A stretch of 64,000 nucleotides of DNA. Origin: Talpa occidentalis. Lineage: Eukaryota; Chordata; Mammalia; Eulipotyphla; Talpidae. Position numbers and translations under genes: made by a program. The notes beneath the pieces are model-generated. The model was not told where the DNA came from, did not search any database, and worked only from the letters and a program-made list of their open reading frames with translations. Positions within the stretch are counted from its first letter, which is position 1. The number at the start of each line of letters is the position of its first letter. The stretch is taken from positions 94,937,591-95,001,590 of the forward strand of contig NW_023604295.1 in assembly GCF_014898055.3 (NCBI RefSeq). Reading direction: 5' to 3'. Positions 59,358 through 64,000 of the stretch are shown here, piece after piece.

Positions 59358-59775
59358 AATTAGCTCTGGATGGTTGGTACCCAGGTTTTTGTTATATTAC
59401 TCCATGAATTTTCTGTCCTTCATAACATTTATCTATACAGTATACAAATCATTTATGCAAGGACAATCCAAATTAATTTAGTTCAAGATTTTTTTCCCTA
59501 GCTAGGAATTTTTCAATGACTCTAAGAGAAATTATTTATATTTCAGTTTACAGCTGTAGCATGTGATTTTGATGATTTTCTGATCAATGATAGAGATTGC
59601 ATGCAGCGACAGAAATCCTATGACTTTGGAGCTCTTGATGTTCACAACACTAAGATAAAATCTAGCAGTCATCCATGGCAAAGTCAAGACATCCCACCTT
59701 TGTGACGACTCCAGCATGTTTTCTCCATGGATTTCTTTGCTACAAAAAGCAAATAGCACTGAAATACTTCCTCTG

Positions 59776-59826
59776 ACCAAATAAATAAATAAATAAATAA
59801 ACGAATAAATAAATAAATAAATAAAT
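59776..59826. repeat. (AAAT)n microsatellite
   Basis: About 12 AAAT units with one ACGA interruption (59803). It is not attached to any SINE tail I can see. Confidence 0.9.
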
Positions 59827-59993
59827 CATGGCACTGAACTCACCAACATGGAGAAGCCATGTTTGTTTTAAAACACCTTGAGTCTGAGGTGGTTATTAAG
59901 ATAAATATAAGCCAACCACTGGTTGATTGGTTGGTTGGTTGGTTTTCATCACCAACCTTCATTATTTGTAAGTTTTTATAGAACAAAATTCTT

Positions 59994-60255
59994 TTTTTTT
60001 AAAGATTTATTTATACAAGAACCGGGGTACAGGCCAGATGCGAGGGAGGGTGAGAGGATTCACCAGAGCCAGAGCGAGGAACAGAACAGGCAGACTGACG
60101 AAATACACTGCTGAGGGGAACAGCTGGTGAGACAGGAGAGGTCTGCCGCGCCATGTGGGACCCTCGCCGGCCAGCTGGGATCAAACTGGTGCTGCAGAGG
60201 CTGTGGACAGCTTCACAGCGCAGCACTCAACCGCCTGCACCACCAGGGGAGGCCC
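59994..60255 (-). mobile_element. tRNA-derived SINE, type B
   Basis: Tail at left (AAAGATTTATTTATACAAG), head inverted at right (CAGGGGAGGCCC). Perfect 17-bp target-site duplications TATAGAACAAAATTCTT lie at 59977-59993 and 60256-60272. A GGTT run sits upstream (59926-59945). Confidence 0.94.
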
Positions 60256-61178
60256 TATAGAACAAAATTCTTAACTGCTCAGTAGGGACCTCCTCTAGTT
60301 CAAAAGGTGAAACACATCTGATGGAGACTTTATGACTAAATGACTTGAATGAGGAAATTAAAAGATGGTGTGAACTGAGAAAGAAAGAGGGCTTTTGTAA
60401 GAATCTTACCAAATGCTTTTATAGTTGTTTTCCCCCTACCTACTCAGAGGACAAGGAAGGAAACATTTTAAGTAGTAAACAGAGGAAAGTATGGTGAAAA
60501 AAGTCCTATGAGAAAGTGAAAACTTACCTATTAATCAGATTTGTGTTTCAGGGATGCTTGTTTTAAGAAACTTGCACCTGGAAAAGAAACAAATCACAGC
60601 GACTTTCAGAAGATATGATCCAACCATTACCTAGCTAATGTAATCAGGATAGATGGTTGATCTGGAAATTTCAGTACCCCAAGTGAATTATTTATAAATA
60701 AACTGCACAACTCCCAAATCATCCCTTCAGTTTCAACTTCATAGAAACATTCCATATATAGAGACTGTCCTATATGGAAAGACAGTGAGAAATGACATTT
60801 CAGATACTTGTTTGTCGAGCAATATCTCTGGGAGACGCGGTGTTTTAGAATATGCTGCTAGGCCATTCAGGACTGGTATTCTTTGAAAGCAATGACCTAT
60901 GAATTAATAAGACTGATCCAATTTTGCAGCATGAGGTAAATTCCCTGGAAATAAAGTATGTACGCTAGAGAACTGCAGGATTCATCAATAGAGAATATTT
61001 ATATTTTGTCAAGAATGCATATGATAGAAAAATCTTTTCTTAGTTTGGATTTGGGGGAAGAAAAAGCATTATTCCGGATATTAGCCTTTTAACTGCTTAC
61101 TTTAGTAATGGACTAGATGTTAAGACCTCAGACATTGTTTTCCTTACATGGTTTTCCAATTGGTCCCATTCTTGGCAG

Positions 61179-61434
61179 GTTCCCCAAGGAAAAGTCGTCG
61201 TTCTTAATTTCCGGTTTATAGACCTGGAGAGTGACAATCTGTGCCGCTATGACTTTGTGGATGTGTACAACGGCCACTCCAATAGCCAGCGCATTGGGCG
61301 CTTCTGTGGCACCTTCCGACCTGGCGCCCTTGTGTCCAGTGGCAACAAGATGATGGTGCAAATGATTTCTGATGCCAACACAGCTGGGAATGGCTTCATG
61401 GCAATGTTTTCTGCTGCTGAACCAAATGAAAGAG
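61179..61434 (+). CDS. PCOLCE2: PCOLCE2 coding exon 3 (rest of CUB1)
   Basis: This exon encodes Val65 to Arg149 plus one base of the next codon. It begins VPQGKVVVLNFRFIDLESD, continues with NLCRYDFVDVYNGHSNSQR, then IGRFCGTFRPGALVSSGNK, and ends MFSAAEPNER. It completes the first CUB domain. The YDFVDVYNG and FCG motifs are CUB hallmarks, with paired cysteines in NLCRY and RFCG and acidic residues in the positions that bind calcium in this family. The acceptor is TTGGCAG at 61172-61178; the donor is AGAG|GTATCA at 61435. Length 256 nt, entering in phase 0 and leaving in phase 1. Compared with human PCOLCE2 from memory there are only a few changes (for example GHSNSQR), so the coding sequence looks constrained and functional. 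Confidence 0.97.
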
Positions 61435-61464
61435 GTATCATTTCCACATAATGGCAATAACAGC

Positions 61465-61560
61465 AATAATGAAGACTCAGTTATTGAATGCCTGCTGTGT
61501 CTCAGGCACTGTTCTAGACACTATAAATGTATTTAATCCTTTAACCTAAAATTTAAGAGC
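61465..61560 (-). repeat. MIR/L2-type fragment, antisense
   Basis: CAGTTATTGAATGCCTGC, 'ctcaggcactgttctagaca' and TTTAATCCTTTAACC follow the antisense 3' end of MIR/L2. Confidence 0.55.
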
Positions 61561-61919
61561 AGTTCTTCTCAGCCAGCCAGTAAATGGCACCAAACTAGCA
61601 AGAGACCTTAACAAATTAGCCCTTTTTAAAGTCATATATATTCTTGTAAAAATTCAAATATAGACAATTTTAGATTAAATATGTGAAGATTTTATGCCTA
61701 TATGTACATACAGCTGTTAAACCCTACCTCTTCATCATTGTATTCCCTCTGTAGAAATAGCCTTGGCTGGTTGCTCCCAAACCTTTCTGTGTGCACTTAT
61801 TTACATATGTGTACTTTTATAATAGCTTTATAAAAGTGTTAGTAGGAACATAAATTCATATTGCTTCACAACTTTTTCTTTTCATTTAACCCTATGTGTT
61901 GGGATATTTTCATATCAGC

Positions 61920-62490
61920 ATGTGTTATTTCCTAAGAACCACCATATGATTCAGTAATTATTTGAATATGAAAATACTAATTTAAAGAGATAGATGCAAC
62001 TCTGTGTTCATCACAGTACTATAATAGCCAAAAGTTGGAAACAACCTAAGTACCCATCTACAGATGAGCAGATTAAGAAGATGTGGTATATATACTGCTC
62101 AACTCTGTAAGGTGTAATCCTGCCATTGGCAACACCTTGGATGGACCCAGAGGGTATTATACTCAGTGAATTAAGTCAGACAGAACAAGAAAAACACCAT
62201 GTGATTTCATTTATTTGTGGTACATATAGAGACAAAACAAATGAATGAGTTAAATTTAAAAAAAAAACAAACAATTTTTTAGACAAATAGAACAAAATAG
62301 TGGTTATCAGAAGGGAAGCAGGAGAAAGGTGGGTAAGCTGGGCAAAGGGAATTGGACAAAGGAAAATGAGAATTCTGGTGGCGTATTATGTTTGCATATG
62401 TACTACATACAGATGTTGATTTAAAAGAGTGTGCATCTAAAACATATAATATTACAAACTGATATTCAATTAAAAATATAAAATGTTTAA
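61920..62490 (+). repeat. Old L1 3' end, sense
   Basis: 'ccaccatatgattcagtaat', 'aagttggaaacaacctaagt', 'ttaagaagatgtggtatata' and CATGTGATTTCATTTATTTG follow L1 ORF2 end and 3' UTR. Confidence 0.75.
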
Positions 62491-62699
62491 GGACTTAAGG
62501 AGAAATGCATATATAACAAGTAAACAGACTGACAGTCTCAGAAGAGGAAAACAATAAAAAAGTATAAACTGGTAACTTTTAAGCTGAAAGATACAGAATC
62601 CGAAATTTAAAAATTTACCCGATGGGCTTATATATACAGATTAAAGATGGTAGATGAATAGTCTATGGATTTGAGTAGAAACTACCCAATCTGAAGACC

Positions 62700-63790
62700 T
62701 TAGTGGAAAAAGTTTTATTTTTAAACAAATAGAGACCAGTGAGAAAGAATCATGTGGTCTAACAGAGGTGTAATTTGTGTCCGACAAGAAAAAGAGAGTG
62801 ATAATAGTGCAGAAAAAATACTTTTTTTGGCAGAAGGAATAATAGCTTGCAGCTACCCAAACTTAATAAGTAGCATCTATTTATGGAACTGATAAGTTAG
62901 TGAATCTCCAAAAATATAAATAAAAATGAATCCACACATAGACAACTTAATTAAGTCACAGAAATCTAAAGATAAAATGAAAATCCTAAAACAAATTAGA
63001 TAAAAAACAAATTAATGCTGGAAGAAAATTATTTAAATAGTGGCCCTCTTTTAATCAAAAACAATAGAAGACAGAGGCCGTAGAACAGCATTTTTAAAGT
63101 GCTTCAAAAACTGTCAAATTAGAACTCTGCAACCATTTTTCAAAAACAAAAGTAAAATAAAGATAAAATGCATCACAAGCAATATCAATTGAAGTTCCTC
63201 AAGTTGGGAACAAATGACCCAATAGGGTAACACAAAGGTAATGGAAGGATTAACAGCCAGTAGGAAGGGTAATCATAAAAGATTATATATATTTTTTTCT
63301 TTTCCTCTCTTAATTTCTTTATATGTGTCCAAAGGAAAATGAAGCTTTAACACTGTATTGTGGAATATGTAATATATGTTATAATAACATACATGACAGT
63401 AATAGAACAAAGTATGAAAAGGTAAATGAAACTATGTTGTTGCATGCGTGCACACACACACAAACACACACAAAATACATTGAAGAAGTACAGTATTAAC
63501 TCAAGTAAATGTGGTTAAAGATGTATGTTGTCATTCCTAGAGTACCCACTAAAAATGGAAGAGTTATAGCTAAAAGCCCAAAGATTAAAATAGAATGTAA
63601 AAATTATTCTACTAACCCAAGGAAGTCAGGAAAGGAATAACAGCTGGAACAAAAGAAGGGGAAACAAAGAGAAAAAATAGTTAATGGCACAGTAAATCCA
63701 GGCATTTCGATACCTATATTAAATGTAAAGGATTAAACACTCCAGTTACAAGACTGACTTATTTGAATGGATTAAAAAGCAGAGCCCATA
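62700..63790 (+). repeat. HAL1-like fragment
   Basis: 'acaatagaagacagaggccg', 'gtgcttcaaaaactgtcaaa' then TTAGAACTCTGCAACC, and 'caattgaagttcctcaagtt' follow HAL1/L1 ORF1 downstream sequence. It includes a CA microsatellite at 63450-63472. Confidence 0.6.
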
Positions 63791-63877
63791 AACATAGGGG
63801 TGCACGTGCCCTTTTGAATTAATGATCTTTGTCCTTTGGCTAAATACCTAGAAGTAGAATTGCTGGGTCATATGATA

Positions 63878-64000
63878 GCTAAGCTATGGAAACAATCCAA
63901 ATGCCCAAAAATAGATGACTGGATCAAGAAGATGTGGTCTATATACACAATGGAATATTACTCAGCAATCAAAAAAGATAAACTCATGCAATTTGCAGCA
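63878..64000 (+). mobile_element. L1 3' end, younger type, cut by the window edge
   Basis: The sequence from AGCTAAGCTATGGAAACAA to the edge matches the ORF2 C-terminus of the copy at 15147-15846 closely (GATGACTGGATCAAGAAG shared). It is preceded at about 63810-63875 by antisense old-L1 sequence (AGAATTGCTGGGTCATATGA), so it was inserted into, or lies next to, an older L1. Confidence 0.8.

Larger units (their letters stand above)
27233..61178 (+). other. PCOLCE2 intron 2 (about 34 kb)
   Basis: GT-AG intron between exons of matching phase. Repeats are listed separately. Stretches with nothing I can name: 27240-28075, 29650-30355, 31000-31140, 31800-32850, 33500-34330, 34640-36440, 36740-37265, 37495-38025, 40195-40445, 40915-41560, 42175-42680, 42870-43285, 44500-45585, 45650-46050, 47835-48430, 49235-50130, 51035-51840, 52165-52485, 53710-55785, 57160-58380, 58545-59075, 59375-59770 and 60275-61130. 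The acceptor is CCCATTCTTGGCAG at 61165-61178. Open frames in these parts are short and domain-free. Confidence 0.85.
61435..64000 (+). other. PCOLCE2 intron 3, start
   Basis: GTATCA donor; the intron runs off the window. It holds MIR/L2-like, L1 and HAL1-like repeats listed separately. 61570-61915 shows nothing I can name. No further exon is visible. Confidence 0.85.

Overview
The window is nuclear DNA of a placental mammal. The evidence is a spliced vertebrate gene with GT-AG introns, a CpG-island promoter, and layers of eutherian repeats: L1, HAL1, L2, MIR, MER5A-like, Tigger-like, MLT1-like LTR and class III-like endogenous retrovirus. It is packed with a lineage-specific tRNA-derived SINE: 20 copies, most with clear target-site duplications. 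I see no primate Alu, rodent B1/B2 or ruminant BovB. I cannot name the order from the SINE; a laurasiatherian is a guess only.

The one protein-coding host gene I can support is PCOLCE2 (procollagen C-endopeptidase enhancer 2) on the + strand. A CpG island spans about 25480-26640, with a TATA-like box at 25790. Coding exon 1 is 25989-26071 (start codon and signal peptide). Exon 2 (27124-27232) and exon 3 (61179-61434) together encode the first CUB domain. Splice phases agree across all three exons (83+109+256 nt, no frame break). Intron 1 is about 1.05 kb, intron 2 about 34 kb, and intron 3 runs off the right edge. The rest of the gene (CUB2, NTR domain) must lie beyond 64000.

Upstream of PCOLCE2 (1-25.4 kb) is intergenic. 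At the left edge is the 3' half of an endogenous retrovirus whose RNase H-integrase reading frame is still open with its DDE triad in place. Next come L2/MIR relics, an L2 split by a Tigger-like element, a long HAL1/L1 block (7.4-10.06 kb), and an antisense L1 ORF2 block with two SINEs in it (10.3-12.3 kb). A fairly young L1 3' end with an apparent 3' transduction follows (15.1-15.8 kb), then a MYL6 processed pseudogene on the minus strand (17.3-17.9 kb), three SINEs in a row, and a minus-strand retroviral LTR followed by a tRNA-Lys-type primer binding site (22.76-23.22 kb).

Intron 2 is old repeat territory (MIR, L2, L1, HAL1, MLT1) overlaid with SINEs. Local oddities include a MIR split by two SINEs sharing one target-site sequence three times over (38.7-39.4 kb), two adjoining perfect hairpins at an L1 junction (40.7 kb), an 86-bp tandem duplication (42.0 kb), and inverted SINE pairs, one about 1 kb upstream of exon 3. 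SINE types used below: type A has the tail motif CTGTACCCAGTGC; type B has the tail motif GGCCTGTACCCCAG. I see no undescribed multi-gene system. Repeat family names come from recognition by eye, not from a search.
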